Source: Candidatus Peribacteria bacterium (lineage in GTDB: Bacteria > Patescibacteriota > Gracilibacteria > Peribacterales > Peribacteraceae). Taken from it: a DNA stretch of 64,000 nt. Shown here piece after piece: positions 52,770 through 61,456 of the stretch (position 1 is its first letter; each line of letters opens with the position of its first letter). A program made the translations under genes and the position numbers. The DNA lies in the NCBI GenBank assembly GCA_023245865.1, contig JAHFJN010000001.1:186001-250000 (forward strand), written 5' to 3'. The notes below the pieces were generated by a model that saw only the letters and a list, made by a program, of their open reading frames with translations, searched no databases and was not told the DNA's origin.

Positions 52770-52782
52770 AGGATGACACGAT

Positions 52783-53589
52783 TTACTGAAAGCGAAAGCT
52801 CCTTCTCGTCAAATACAGCATTGTACCAAGCGTAGCAGCAACCGTGATCCAGGTTGCCGGACCCGTTTCGGATTGCTCGGAGGGCATGTGGCTTACGATG
52901 TCTGCTGTCTGTCCACCCGTTTGTCTCGGCGGCAAGGAACTTTCTCCATTTCCAACGGTGTGAGCGTTTTGCGGGATTGCGGGTGACGTCGGGTTTGGGT
53001 TCGCAGAAGGAATGTTTGTTATGGGGGCAGAGATCATTGCCGAGGGAATGGCATTCGGGTTGGAGGGGGTGGGTGTTGGAACTGGGATCGGGTTTGAATT
53101 GGAGAGAGTCGCAGGGCTCGTAGAGATCACAATTTGTCCTGAGATATTCTTTGATGTTTTTGATATGTACATGTACGTGCCCGGACTTGCATTCAGAGGA
53201 ATCAGGATATGCGTGCTGCTTCCTTGAAACAGAGGAGATGTTTCAAAATGGTTGTTGTCCGCGGTGGGGAGTGAATCGGATGTCAGTATGTGGGGGATGG
53301 TGCTTTCATTGACCCACGTGACGGTGTCACCCGGTTGCACGGTGATCGTCGCCGGATCTAAGCTTTCTTGCTTAATGTGAATCAAATTCGGGGAATTGGA
53401 AAGCTGCCCGCGCAAACTCGAAAATCCTTGGATCAAGCTGAAGCCGATCAGTGCAAAGAGCGCGATGCCGGTAAGGGCCGCAGGCCTGCGTGAAGCGGGG
53501 AGAGGTTCACTCTTTGACTTTGTGCTGATGCGCACAGGACGTTCCTGTGACTCATCCTCCGCTTGCCAGTGAGGATGCATGGTATTCAT
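52783..53589 (-). CDS. Cupredoxin-like surface protein without a full copper site
   Basis: 268 residues. Helix at ~38-60 (AALTGIALFALIGFSLIQGF) is signal-anchor. Residues ~70-160 are a plastocyanin-like fold (SLDPATITVQPGDTVTWVNE, then STIPHILTSD with the first His, and ASPGTYMYISKTSKNISGQI). The normal Cys-His-Met loop (YxCxxHxxM) is replaced by YMYISKTSKN, so the type 1 copper site looks lost. A Ser/Pro/Asn-rich linker with PxPxP repeats (~165-245) precedes a C-terminal helix (ATWITVAATLGTMLYLTRR). Start overlaps the cohesin gene stop by ATGA. Last gene of a three-gene surface operon. Confidence 0.75.
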   Translation of the reverse strand: MNTMHPHWQAEDESQERPVRISTKSKSEPLPASRRPAALTGIALFALIGFSLIQGFSSLRGQLSNSPNLIHIKQESLDPATITVQPGDTVTWVNESTIPHILTSDSLPTADNNHFETSPLFQGSSTHILIPLNASPGTYMYISKTSKNISGQIVISTSPATLSNSNPIPVPTPTPSNPNAIPSAMISAPITNIPSANPNPTSPAIPQNAHTVGNGESSLPPRQTGGQTADIVSHMPSEQSETGPATWITVAATLGTMLYLTRRSFRFQ

Positions 53590-54866
53590 GATACAAGTAT
53601 ATGGCGTGCAGAAAGCTGACGTCGGAATGCCAATGTTGTTCCGATAACGGCAGACAGTATGAGGAAGAGACTGATGCTTGATGGTGCGCCTGTTTCACCG
53701 GAGAGCGAGCCGCCGGTGCGGGGAGTCTTCGGTGATTTTTGCTTAAGCACCGCAGCGGTGAGAGGAGACGTCGACGTCGCGGCATTTCCCACACTGATAC
53801 CAACCTCCTGGCTGAAGTCTGTCTCCTGATTGGCCGCATTCACACCGCGCACGGCGAAGTAATACGTGGTTGCGACCGGCAGCGCGCGGATCGTGATGCT
53901 GGTCGTATTTTTGTCGACGCTGCGGCGCTGGATGTATTTTCCTGAAATCGTACCGTAGTAAATGTTGTAGCCAACAAGCTCCTGAGACGGCAATTTGTCC
54001 CATGCAAGAAACACAGAGCTTCCCTCGGTGGTCACTCGCAGTCCCTGGATCTGGAGAAGTGTGAAGACACTCGTGGAAGGCTTGGAGGTGATCGGACTCA
54101 GTTTTGGAGCGGAAAAGGCAGAGGTGGCAACAGAACTCGGACTTGAGGTTGCAGGTGCAGAGGAAATTGCGGACGATGCAGATGCAACGGATGTGTTCAA
54201 TTGAACGATCAGCGAGCCGAGGTTCGCAGCCGCAATGTTCGTTTCCTGCGTGCCGCTCTTTACAAAGATGCCCGTGTGACTGTCCAGCTTGCCGGAAGCG
54301 TCATAATAGGACATCGGTGTCGACGCGGCGCTCGGGTGCAGAACATGCATGCGGATGTGCGCGAGGACGACAGTGTCACCCGATTGAGGTTTTGTCGCAG
54401 TACCGCTGAGTTTTACATAGCCGTCCGCCACTGAGAAATTCATTTCGCCCGGATTCGGTGTCGGGAACTGCGTGCTGATCTCGATCTTTTCACCCTCAAG
54501 CACCGTCGAGTCATACGCGATCCACGCGCGGAAGCGTTGGATCGGTTGATGCGTCGGATTATGGACAATCAAATCCATGTCGAGCGGGTCTCCCTCATTC
54601 AGCACGTCCGTTTGTCGCGTCAGCGGATCGCGTACGGCATACGATCTGCATGTTTCCGGAACCGGATCGGTCATGTGCGTGGAGGGAGGAAGCGGGCCGC
54701 CAAAGACATTCTCACCGAGAAATACGTTACAGTGCGGACGCAATTCAAACGTCGTCTGCTGCGCCTGTGCCAAAGCGACTACCGGCATTGCGATTGCCAA
54801 GATACTTATGGCGAATATCGTCACCGAGCTGCATTGCCGATGAGCGGCGCGTGTAAGGTGCATCAT
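53586..54866 (-). CDS. Cohesin-like plus fibronectin type III surface protein
   Basis: 426 residues. Signal peptide to VVALAQAQ. Residues ~80-200 look like a cohesin domain: LNEGDPLDMDLIVHNPTHQP, FRAWIAYDSTVLEGEKIEIS, DGYVKLSGTATKPQSGDTVV and LAHIRMHV, the YDPxxLE-type strands of cohesins. A Ser/Ala/Pro linker follows, then an FN3 domain at ~275-360 (VFLAWDKLPSQELVGYNIYY, YYFAVRGVNAANQETDFS). C-terminal helix ISLFLILSAVIGTTLAF then RRQ, i.e. wall or membrane anchor. Next to a dockerin gene, which makes a cohesin-dockerin pair likely. Overlaps the cupredoxin start by four bases. Confidence 0.72.
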   Translation of the reverse strand: MMHLTRAAHRQCSSVTIFAISILAIAMPVVALAQAQQTTFELRPHCNVFLGENVFGGPLPPSTHMTDPVPETCRSYAVRDPLTRQTDVLNEGDPLDMDLIVHNPTHQPIQRFRAWIAYDSTVLEGEKIEISTQFPTPNPGEMNFSVADGYVKLSGTATKPQSGDTVVLAHIRMHVLHPSAASTPMSYYDASGKLDSHTGIFVKSGTQETNIAAANLGSLIVQLNTSVASASSAISSAPATSSPSSVATSAFSAPKLSPITSKPSTSVFTLLQIQGLRVTTEGSSVFLAWDKLPSQELVGYNIYYGTISGKYIQRRSVDKNTTSITIRALPVATTYYFAVRGVNAANQETDFSQEVGISVGNAATSTSPLTAAVLKQKSPKTPRTGGSLSGETGAPSSISLFLILSAVIGTTLAFRRQLSARHILVS

Positions 54867-54870
54867 GGTG

Positions 54871-55206
54871 TCAGCGGATCGACAGGTCGTTCAAAATACG
54901 AATGGCATCGTCAATCGTCAGATGACCGTCGCTATTGGGGTCAGCGAGCAGTTCATCGGGTGTTGCAACGCTGTAGCCGCGCGCGATCTCGAGAATCTGA
55001 ATTGCATCACGAACTTCAACGATACCGTTTCCATCGATGTCGCCACTGGTGCGTAGGCCCGTTGCTCCAATGGATCCGACAGTATGTACCTCTCCCGCGG
55101 TTTTGATGCCGACCGTGAACGAGGAAACGACTGCGAAGAGTCCGAGCATCACATAGGTTACAGGCGTGGACCACGAGCGCGATTGTGTGTGTTTCTTTGT
55201 TGGCAT
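54871..55206 (-). CDS. Dockerin type I domain protein
   Basis: 111 residues. N-terminal signal anchor (YVMLGLFAVVSSFTVGI) after a basic start. Residues ~53-110 are a dockerin: GDIDGNGIVEVRDAIQILEI, then DPNSDGHLTIDDAIRILNDL, the two calcium-binding DxDGNGxVxxxDAI loops with an F-hand each. Dockerins bind cohesins and build multi-enzyme or surface complexes. Here the dockerin is a single protein, tethered by its own helix, with the cohesin encoded four bases downstream. Promoter immediately upstream, divergent from holA. Confidence 0.85.
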   Translation of the reverse strand: MPTKKHTQSRSWSTPVTYVMLGLFAVVSSFTVGIKTAGEVHTVGSIGATGLRTSGDIDGNGIVEVRDAIQILEIARGYSVATPDELLADPNSDGHLTIDDAIRILNDLSIR

Positions 55207-55214
55207 TTCTCATC

Positions 55215-55243
55215 ATTGTAGCGCAAAAATGCATTTTTCTCAA
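55215..55243 (-). promoter_or_regulatory. Promoter of the dockerin-cohesin-cupredoxin operon
   Basis: Minus strand TTGAGA, 17-nt spacer, TACAAT, 8 nt to the ATG at 55206. The spacer contains AAAAATGCATTTTT, a perfect 14-base palindrome and a candidate operator. Confidence 0.68.
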
Positions 55244-55266
55244 TGTGGCATGTGTTGACTGCGTGC

Positions 55267-55272
55267 TATACT
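55267..55272 (+). promoter_or_regulatory. Extended -10 box of holA (leaderless)
   Basis: TGC-TATACT, six bases before ATG 55279. Shows that the tracked start at 55243 lies upstream of the transcript. Confidence 0.55.
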
Positions 55273-55278
55273 CGTTGC

Positions 55279-56235
55279 ATGAAGCAATTGCATCTCTTTC
55301 TTGGCGAGAATTCCTACATGCTTCGTGAGGAGAAAAAGAGGTGGATATCGGAATTTGTCAAGCGACATGGACAGGACAACCTTGTCCGACTGGATGCTCA
55401 GGGCCTCAGTATTCGTGCGCTGCTCGATGAGGTATCGGTACTGCCATTTTTGGCCGAACGCCGTCTGGTTGTCATTGATGGTATTCCGACCTGCAGTCGT
55501 GAGGAAATCGAGGCACTCTCAAGCCAGGTGCATCCCCAAGTCATCGTGCTTTTTTGCCAGTCGAAAATAGACAAACGCTTGACCGGATCGAAGGAGTTGC
55601 TCGAACGCGCGGAGGTGAGCGAATTCTTGCCCCTGAAAGGAAAGCAATTGTCTCTTTGGCTGAGCGCGTATCTCCAGGATCGGCACATTTCCATTCAACG
55701 TGATGCACAGGAACTGCTCATCGACTTGCTTGGGAACGATCAAGATCTGTTGACGCAGGAAATCGATAAACTTGCGCTGCTCGCAGCGGGCCGCAGCATC
55801 ACTCGCGGGGATGTCGAAGTAATGACGATCCCATCGGATGAAGGCATCGTCTGGCACATGACAGACTTACTCTGTACGGGTGCAAAAACCGAAGCGGCGC
55901 GCGCGGCGAAGCGCATGATGGAACGCGGCAGTGACCCGTACGGGCTGTGGGCGATACTGCTGTCACATTTGAAAAATGTTGTCTTAGTACATGCGGCCAA
56001 GGAGGCCGGAGCAAGCAGCGCCAAAGACATTGCGGAAAAAACCGGCGTGAATGTGTTTGCGCTTCGTTCGCTGCTCCCGTACGTGACGCGTGTGCAGACT
56101 GCTCGCCTGTGCGCATTCCTGTCGTGGGCAGTCAGGAGCGAGAAAGATCTCAAAACGGGAGCGCTGCGCGCGACAGATGAAGCACCGCAGGAAATCCAGT
56201 GCCTGATTGATCAATTTATTTTGACGGGACCATAG
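55279..56235 (+). CDS. holA: DNA polymerase III delta subunit
   Basis: 318 residues from ATG 55279 (MKQLHLFLGENSYMLREEKK). The opening HLFLGENSYMLREE and LDAQGLSIRALLDEVSVLPF, LAERRLVVIDG fit HolA domain I. SLWLSAYLQDRHISIQRDAQ and LIDLLGNDQDLLTQEIDKLAL are the typical second domain. C-terminal collar helices with SHLKNVVLVHAAKE and LKTGALRATDEAPQEIQCLI. Opens the sliding clamp with the DnaX complex. Start set by the -10 box; the track adds 12 residues. Ends directly against the convergent next gene. Confidence 0.88.
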   Translation: MKQLHLFLGENSYMLREEKKRWISEFVKRHGQDNLVRLDAQGLSIRALLDEVSVLPFLAERRLVVIDGIPTCSREEIEALSSQVHPQVIVLFCQSKIDKRLTGSKELLERAEVSEFLPLKGKQLSLWLSAYLQDRHISIQRDAQELLIDLLGNDQDLLTQEIDKLALLAAGRSITRGDVEVMTIPSDEGIVWHMTDLLCTGAKTEAARAAKRMMERGSDPYGLWAILLSHLKNVVLVHAAKEAGASSAKDIAEKTGVNVFALRSLLPYVTRVQTARLCAFLSWAVRSEKDLKTGALRATDEAPQEIQCLIDQFILTGP

Positions 56236-56604
56236 TCATTCCATCTTCTTCAGTAACTCCTCCGCCTCAACCTCTTCCGTACTTCTGGCGGATTCTTCTT
56301 TTTTAGATAATTGAGAATGACGTTGCCTGCGCTCTTCAGTGGTCTGCACGATAGCCGCCGGCTTTTCATTGTTTGCTATTTGATCCGCGTATTTCGCATC
56401 GATCGCTGCGAGTTGATCGTGTTCATTTTGCAGGATTCCCTGGAGCTGAGTGATCTGCTCGGGCGTCATGATCGGGAGGATGTCGATCCAGTACTGCCGC
56501 TCTTCACCGTTCATGCTTTCGGAGTGCAGAATCAGCTCGATGAGCAGGGGAAATTGCTCGCGCAATTTCGGAGGAACAGCGGTCGGCAATGTAGAGTCAT
56601 CCAT
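56236..56604 (-). CDS. Small coiled-coil protein of unknown function
   Basis: 122 residues from ATG 56604 (MDDSTLPTAVPPKLREQFPL); the track starts five codons earlier. Soluble, charged; LTPEQITQL-like repeats (MTPEQITQLQGILQNEHDQL) and a long Glu/Lys/Arg-rich C-terminal helix (EERRQRHSQLSKKEESARST). I know no family name, though similar short proteins seem frequent in CPR genomes. Stop abuts the holA stop with no gap. 18 bases after greA on the same strand, so likely co-transcribed. Confidence 0.6.
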   Translation of the reverse strand: MDDSTLPTAVPPKLREQFPLLIELILHSESMNGEERQYWIDILPIMTPEQITQLQGILQNEHDQLAAIDAKYADQIANNEKPAAIVQTTEERRQRHSQLSKKEESARSTEEVEAEELLKKME

Positions 56605-56622
56605 GACAAAAGAATACATTCA

Positions 56623-57189
56623 TCACGCCACTTTCACCACTTCATACTCGACGATGCCGGAGGGGGTCGGTACTTTCACGTGATCCCCGCGGCAGGTATT
56701 GAGGACGGCCTTGCCGATGGGGGACTCATTGCTGATCTTGAAATCAAATGGGTCCGCCTCAGTTGCGCCGACAATCGTGTATGTGAGTTCGCCCTCTTCG
56801 CCGCTTGTGATGTCACGGATTGTGACCGAAGAGCCGATGTTCACTTCTTTGCCGATCTTTTTCCCCTCATGGTCGGAAATGATTTTTGCACTTTTAATCT
56901 TGCGCTCAAGCTGAAGGATGCGACCTTCGATGAATGCCTGTTCATTTTTCGCCTCCTCATACTCGGAATTTTCCGACAGGTCGCCGTAGGAGATTGCTTC
57001 CTTGAGTCGTTGCGACACTTCCTTCCTCCGAACGTCTTTTAGATAATCCAATTCTTCCTTCAGTTTTCGTAAACCTTCTTTGGTCACGAGTGTTTCCTCA
57101 TCATCATATTGCACGGCGGCACCCCCCGAGCTTGCGGTCGCTGGAGTGTCGGTCGCATCATCGGTGATAAAATCGTCTGAGGAAGTCAT
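56623..57189 (-). CDS. greA: Transcription elongation factor GreA
   Basis: 188 residues, longer than usual (~158) by an N-terminal acidic extension of ~30 residues (MTSSDDFITDDATDTPATAS). Then TKEGLRKLKEELDYLKDVRR, EAISYGDLSENSEYEEAKNE with the catalytic Asp-Leu-Ser-Glu tip, FIEGRILQLERKI, and the FKBP-like domain (SESPIGKAVLNTCRGDHVKV-like, PSGIVEYEVV). GreA stimulates cleavage of backtracked RNA. The start overlaps the carB stop by ATGA, coupling the genes, so the extension is probably real. Confidence 0.93.
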   Translation of the reverse strand: MTSSDDFITDDATDTPATASSGGAAVQYDDEETLVTKEGLRKLKEELDYLKDVRRKEVSQRLKEAISYGDLSENSEYEEAKNEQAFIEGRILQLERKIKSAKIISDHEGKKIGKEVNIGSSVTIRDITSGEEGELTYTIVGATEADPFDFKISNESPIGKAVLNTCRGDHVKVPTPSGIVEYEVVKVA

Positions 57190-60100
57190 ACGGGGCGCTC
57201 AGTATAGGGAGATCGCTGTCCGTGTGCAAGAAGCTGCGGCCAGGCCAGACATGGCAGTTTCAGGGGGTTTTCCTGTGCGAGGGCCTCTACAAGCCTTTTG
57301 AGCAATTGAACGTTCGTAATCAATGGAATGCCGCGATCTGTTGCAAGGCGGCGGATAGAATACCCGTCGGTTTGTTCTTGGGTGCTTTCGTGGGTGGGGA
57401 TATTGATCACGAGCTCAATGCGACGACTTTCGAGGTATTCTCGAATATTCGGACTGCGAGGTTCACTGACCTTGTAGAGCATGACCGAGGAGAGCGTGCG
57501 GCTCTTTAAAAACTCGTGCGTGTTCTCCGTTGCAAAAAAACTGAATCCCTTTTTGTCGAGTGTCTGGATAGCCGGCAGTAGTGCGACTTTATCTTCGAGA
57601 CGTCCGATGCTCAGCAGCACATTTTTCTGCGGAATCTTAAACCCGACCGCACAGAGCGCGGTGAGCAGTGCCTGTTCCGCATTCTCTCCGAAGCAGGCAA
57701 CTTCGCCTGTGCTGACCATTTCCACACCCAAGCGGGGATCCGCACCCTTGAGACGCGAAAAACTGAATTGCGCCGCCTTGACGCCGACGTGATCGAGATC
57801 GAGCGTTTGGTAATGCACGTCGGTCGGGGCGTTATGCAGGAGTGCTTGCGTCGCAAGCACCGCGAAGTTATGCCCCGTCACTTTGCTGGCAAATGGAAAG
57901 CTGCGACTGGCGCGGAGGTTGCACTCGATCACCTTCAGGCGATTATCTTTTGCGAGGAACTGAATGTTAAATGGCCCCGAGATGTTCAGCCCCGTTGCAA
58001 TCTTTTTTGAGATGTTTTTCAACTTCCGGATGGTTTCGATATGAAGTCTCTGGGGTGGCAGGACGAGCGTGGCATCGCCGGAATGGACCCCGGCATTTTC
58101 GACGTGCTCGGAAATGGCGTAGAGCAGAAGTTTTCCATCCTGTGCGACGCCGTCGAATTCGATTTCCTTCGCACCGACCTCGAATTTTGAAATGACAATG
58201 GGAGCGTCTTTCCCGACGAGTGCAGCTTGATCGATGAATGAGGCCAAGTCGTCGCCCGAGTGTACCACGGCCATCGCGGCTCCGGAGAGCACGTAGCTGG
58301 GGCGCACGATGACAGGGTACTGAACGCTGTCCGAAAATGTGCGGGCGGATTCGAGATCGGAAAATTCTTTCCACTCCGGCTGGTCGACATCGAGCGTATC
58401 AAGCAGCGCGCTGAATTTATGTCGGTCTTCCGCGCGATCGATGTTCAGCGAATCCGTTCCGATGATCGGAAGCCCGGCGCGCGCGAGCTTGGGCGCGAGT
58501 GAGTTTGGTATCTGGCCCCCCATCGACACCACAATTCCCGCAGGGCCCAGAAGATCGGCGATGTCGCGCACGCGCTCCTCCGTGAGCTGCTCAAAGAAAA
58601 GCAGATCGCATTCGTCGTAGTCGGTGCTCACCGTTTCCGGATTGCTGTTGATCATGGCGACGCGGTACCCCTGTCGCTGGAGTTCATGGGTGGCTTGCAC
58701 GCAGCACCAGTCGAATTCGACCGATGAGCCGATGGAGTATGGACCGCCGCCGAGGACGATGATAATTGGTTTTTCGTTCCTCGTTCCTGGTTTCTGGTCG
58801 GAAAAATCAACATCATGCTCGGTCCCATGATACGTAAGGTACAGATAATTCGTCTGTGCGGGGAATTCGCCCGCGAGGGTATCGATTTGTTTGACGACGG
58901 GGGTGATGCCGGCGGATAAGCGCAGGCTGCGAATGGACTCCATATCCGTGTCACGCACGCGAGCAATTGATGCATCGGAAAATCCCGCGCACTTTAATTT
59001 TCGAAGCAGGCTCGTCTCCAACGGATCTGTTTTGGACTTTAGAAGAGTGCGTGCGAGAGCCGCACATGAGGCGATGCGATCCAAAAACCAAGGATCGATC
59101 CCCGTTGCGATCGCCACTTCTTCCACACTCCAGTCCTGCTCCAATGCCGCAGCGACGGCAAAAATTCTACGCGGGGTCGGACGCTTGACCTCGCGCGTGA
59201 TGTTCTCGAATGGAAACGGTACGGGGTACAGTCCGTCCGCGCCGATATTCAACATGCGGATGGCTTTTTGCAGGGCTTCCTCGAACGTTCTTCCCAGTGC
59301 CATCACTTCGCCGACGGATTTCATTTCGCTCGTCACTTGGTCGGAAACGTGGCGAAATTTCTGGAGATCCCACCGCGGGACCTTCACCGCCACGTAGTCG
59401 AGCGACGGCTCAAAGTCGGCGCACGTCACTTTTGTAATTGCGTTGCGCAGTTCCGGCAGCGTGTGTCCGAGTGCGAGTTTTGCAGCAACGAATGCGAGAG
59501 GATAGCCCGTTGCCTTGGAAGCGAGTGCGGAACTGCGACTCAAGCGAGCGTTCACCTCGATGACGCGATAATCGCGCGATTTCGGATCCAGCGCGTATTG
59601 GATGTTGCACTCACCGACGATTTTGAAATGCCGGATCACGGTGAGCGCGATATTTCTTAGCATCTGATACTCGGTATTGTCGAGAGTCTGGCTCGGCGCG
59701 ACGACGATCGATTCACCCGTGTGGATCCCGAGCGGGTCCACGTTTTCCATATTGCAAACGGTGATGCAGTTATCCGCGCAGTCCCGCACGACCTCGTATT
59801 CTATTTCCTTCCAACCGGTGAGATCCTCCTCGACTAGCACCGTACTGGACTCCACGAACGACGTGCCGAGAAGCTCCCTCAGCTCCTCCTGGTTTGCGGC
59901 TCGCCCGCTCCCTTTGCCTCCGAGCGCGAAGGATCCCCGCACAATAACGGGATAACCGATGGACACCGCCGCTGTCATACCCTCTTCAACGGTTGCGCAG
60001 CTGAAGGACCGCGGAACGCTGATGCCGATTGATCGAAGTTCTGCATTGAAAGCTGCGCGATCCTCGGTTTTGCGCACACTTTCGATCGGTGTACCGAGCA

Positions 60101-60428
60101 CGCGAACCGCATGTTTCTGTAGCACTCCTGACTCTTCAAGCTTCAGACCGCAGTTGAGTGCCGTCTGCCCGCCAAAACTGACCGAGATCGAATCCGGTTT
60201 CTCTTTTTCGATGATTCTTTCGACAAATGCCGGAGTGACCGGGACAAAATACACCGTATCCGCGAGCCCCCAGCTCGTCTGGTTGGTTGCTATATTAGGG
60301 TTTATGAGAACGACTCGCTTGCCCTCTTCCTTAAATGCCTTGATCGCCTGGCTGCCGGAATAATCAAATTCTCCGGCCTCCCCAATCTTGAGGGCACCGG
60401 AACCGAGTAACAGTATGGTTTCCTGCAT
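57186..60428 (-). CDS. carB: Carbamoyl-phosphate synthase large subunit
   Basis: 1080 residues. Two ATP-grasp halves: NPNIATNQTSWGLADTVYFV, SFGGQTALNCGLKLEESGVL, EVNARLSRSSALASKATGYP; then GGGPYSIGSSVEFDWCCVQA, MINSNPETVSTDYDECDLLF, ECNLRASRSFPFASKVTGHN. The C-terminal MGS-like allosteric domain is present (STGEVACFGENAEQALLTAL). Makes carbamoyl phosphate for pyrimidine and arginine synthesis. carA is not in the window. The NQTSWGLADTVYFVP style resembles eukaryotic and Bacteroidetes-type CPSases more than E. coli CarB (by eye). greA follows by ATGA overlap. Confidence 0.96.
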   Translation of the reverse strand: MQETILLLGSGALKIGEAGEFDYSGSQAIKAFKEEGKRVVLINPNIATNQTSWGLADTVYFVPVTPAFVERIIEKEKPDSISVSFGGQTALNCGLKLEESGVLQKHAVRVLGTPIESVRKTEDRAAFNAELRSIGISVPRSFSCATVEEGMTAAVSIGYPVIVRGSFALGGKGSGRAANQEELRELLGTSFVESSTVLVEEDLTGWKEIEYEVVRDCADNCITVCNMENVDPLGIHTGESIVVAPSQTLDNTEYQMLRNIALTVIRHFKIVGECNIQYALDPKSRDYRVIEVNARLSRSSALASKATGYPLAFVAAKLALGHTLPELRNAITKVTCADFEPSLDYVAVKVPRWDLQKFRHVSDQVTSEMKSVGEVMALGRTFEEALQKAIRMLNIGADGLYPVPFPFENITREVKRPTPRRIFAVAAALEQDWSVEEVAIATGIDPWFLDRIASCAALARTLLKSKTDPLETSLLRKLKCAGFSDASIARVRDTDMESIRSLRLSAGITPVVKQIDTLAGEFPAQTNYLYLTYHGTEHDVDFSDQKPGTRNEKPIIIVLGGGPYSIGSSVEFDWCCVQATHELQRQGYRVAMINSNPETVSTDYDECDLLFFEQLTEERVRDIADLLGPAGIVVSMGGQIPNSLAPKLARAGLPIIGTDSLNIDRAEDRHKFSALLDTLDVDQPEWKEFSDLESARTFSDSVQYPVIVRPSYVLSGAAMAVVHSGDDLASFIDQAALVGKDAPIVISKFEVGAKEIEFDGVAQDGKLLLYAISEHVENAGVHSGDATLVLPPQRLHIETIRKLKNISKKIATGLNISGPFNIQFLAKDNRLKVIECNLRASRSFPFASKVTGHNFAVLATQALLHNAPTDVHYQTLDLDHVGVKAAQFSFSRLKGADPRLGVEMVSTGEVACFGENAEQALLTALCAVGFKIPQKNVLLSIGRLEDKVALLPAIQTLDKKGFSFFATENTHEFLKSRTLSSVMLYKVSEPRSPNIREYLESRRIELVINIPTHESTQEQTDGYSIRRLATDRGIPLITNVQLLKRLVEALAQENPLKLPCLAWPQLLAHGQRSPYTERPV

Positions 60429-60448
60429 GTCCGCGGCACCCTACCTGA

Positions 60449-61438
60449 TTACATCTTCACCTTCAAGTGTTTCTCCAGGTGTTCAGAGGTCGGATGCGCT
60501 CCAAGCAGCTCCAGGAGCACGGTCCCAAGGATGATGAATGCCCCGCCGACAAAGTGGTACCAGAGAATCGGCTCCCCGAGGTAGAGATAGGCAAAGAGCG
60601 TGCTGGCGATCACTCCGAGGCTGCCAACGAGCGACACGGTCGTGACATCCAGCCTCTTGATCGACTCGTAGAACGTAACGCTATTCAGGAAGCGGCCGAT
60701 GAATGCAAAGCCGATCAGTGTCGGAATGAGCGAAGAGGGAAGTGCGTGCATCTCAGCGATGAACGGGTGCGGAACAAACGGTGATACGATGAAAAACATG
60801 ACGATGGCGATGATGCTCCTGCTGAAGAGTGCGATGTGCGGCTCGACATGGAACAGGTACTTGCGGTAGTAGATACTGCCGTACGCATAACCGAGTCCGG
60901 AAGCGATGATCAACGCGTCACCAAACTGCAGTGTGAGGCCGTCGGTGAATCCTTTCAGGGAGATGATCACCGTGCCGGCGAGGATCGTAAAGCTAGCGCT
61001 GTAGTGTGCGGAGGTCATTTTCTCTTTCAAGATGGAGTGTGCGAGTACCACCATGAAGACCATCTGCATGTTTCCGAACAGTCCCGCGTTGATAGCTGTC
61101 GTGTGCGAGAGGCCTGCGAACAGCAGAAAAGGGCCGACGACACCTGTGAGTGCCCCGACGATTGCCACCCAGAACAGTTCTTTTCTACTCAAGCGAAGAA
61201 CGCTCTTCACGGTTGGCAGCACTCCGAACGAGAACAGAACGAAAAACGCAGTGAGCACTTCACTCAGAAACAGCAGCGAGAGCGAAGAGAGAACGCCCGT
61301 GAGCTTCTTTGCAAATCCATTGAACGTTGCCCCCGAAAGCGTGCTCACGGTCAGTGCGATGCCGCCGATCGCAGCGTTGCTGGCAGATTTACTCTTCCAG
61401 CGGATAAAGGGCCAACGGGTGACGGAGATCTCAACCAA
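60449..61438 (-). CDS. EamA/DMT-family transporter (TTG start)
   Basis: 329 residues. Ten helices in two EamA units: IGGIALTVSTLSGATFNGFA, LLFAGLSHTTAINAGLFGNM, then LIIASGLGYAYGSIYYRKYL and VSLVGSLGVIASTLFAYLYLGE. The last motif, SLxPVxASLxAxLxLGE-like, is characteristic. Substrate unknown. The start is TTG 61438, with no ATG within the first ~110 residues. A minus-strand TGC-TATAAT ends seven bases before it, which supports TTG. Confidence 0.86.
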   Translation of the reverse strand: MVEISVTRWPFIRWKSKSASNAAIGGIALTVSTLSGATFNGFAKKLTGVLSSLSLLFLSEVLTAFFVLFSFGVLPTVKSVLRLSRKELFWVAIVGALTGVVGPFLLFAGLSHTTAINAGLFGNMQMVFMVVLAHSILKEKMTSAHYSASFTILAGTVIISLKGFTDGLTLQFGDALIIASGLGYAYGSIYYRKYLFHVEPHIALFSRSIIAIVMFFIVSPFVPHPFIAEMHALPSSLIPTLIGFAFIGRFLNSVTFYESIKRLDVTTVSLVGSLGVIASTLFAYLYLGEPILWYHFVGGAFIILGTVLLELLGAHPTSEHLEKHLKVKM

Positions 61439-61445
61439 TCATGCT

Positions 61446-61451
61446 ATTATA
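61446..61451 (-). promoter_or_regulatory. Extended -10 box of the second EamA gene
   Basis: Minus strand TGC-TATAAT, 7 nt before TTG 61438. It lies in the narrow gap behind the GT-like gene. Confidence 0.55.
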
Positions 61452-61456
61452 GCATA

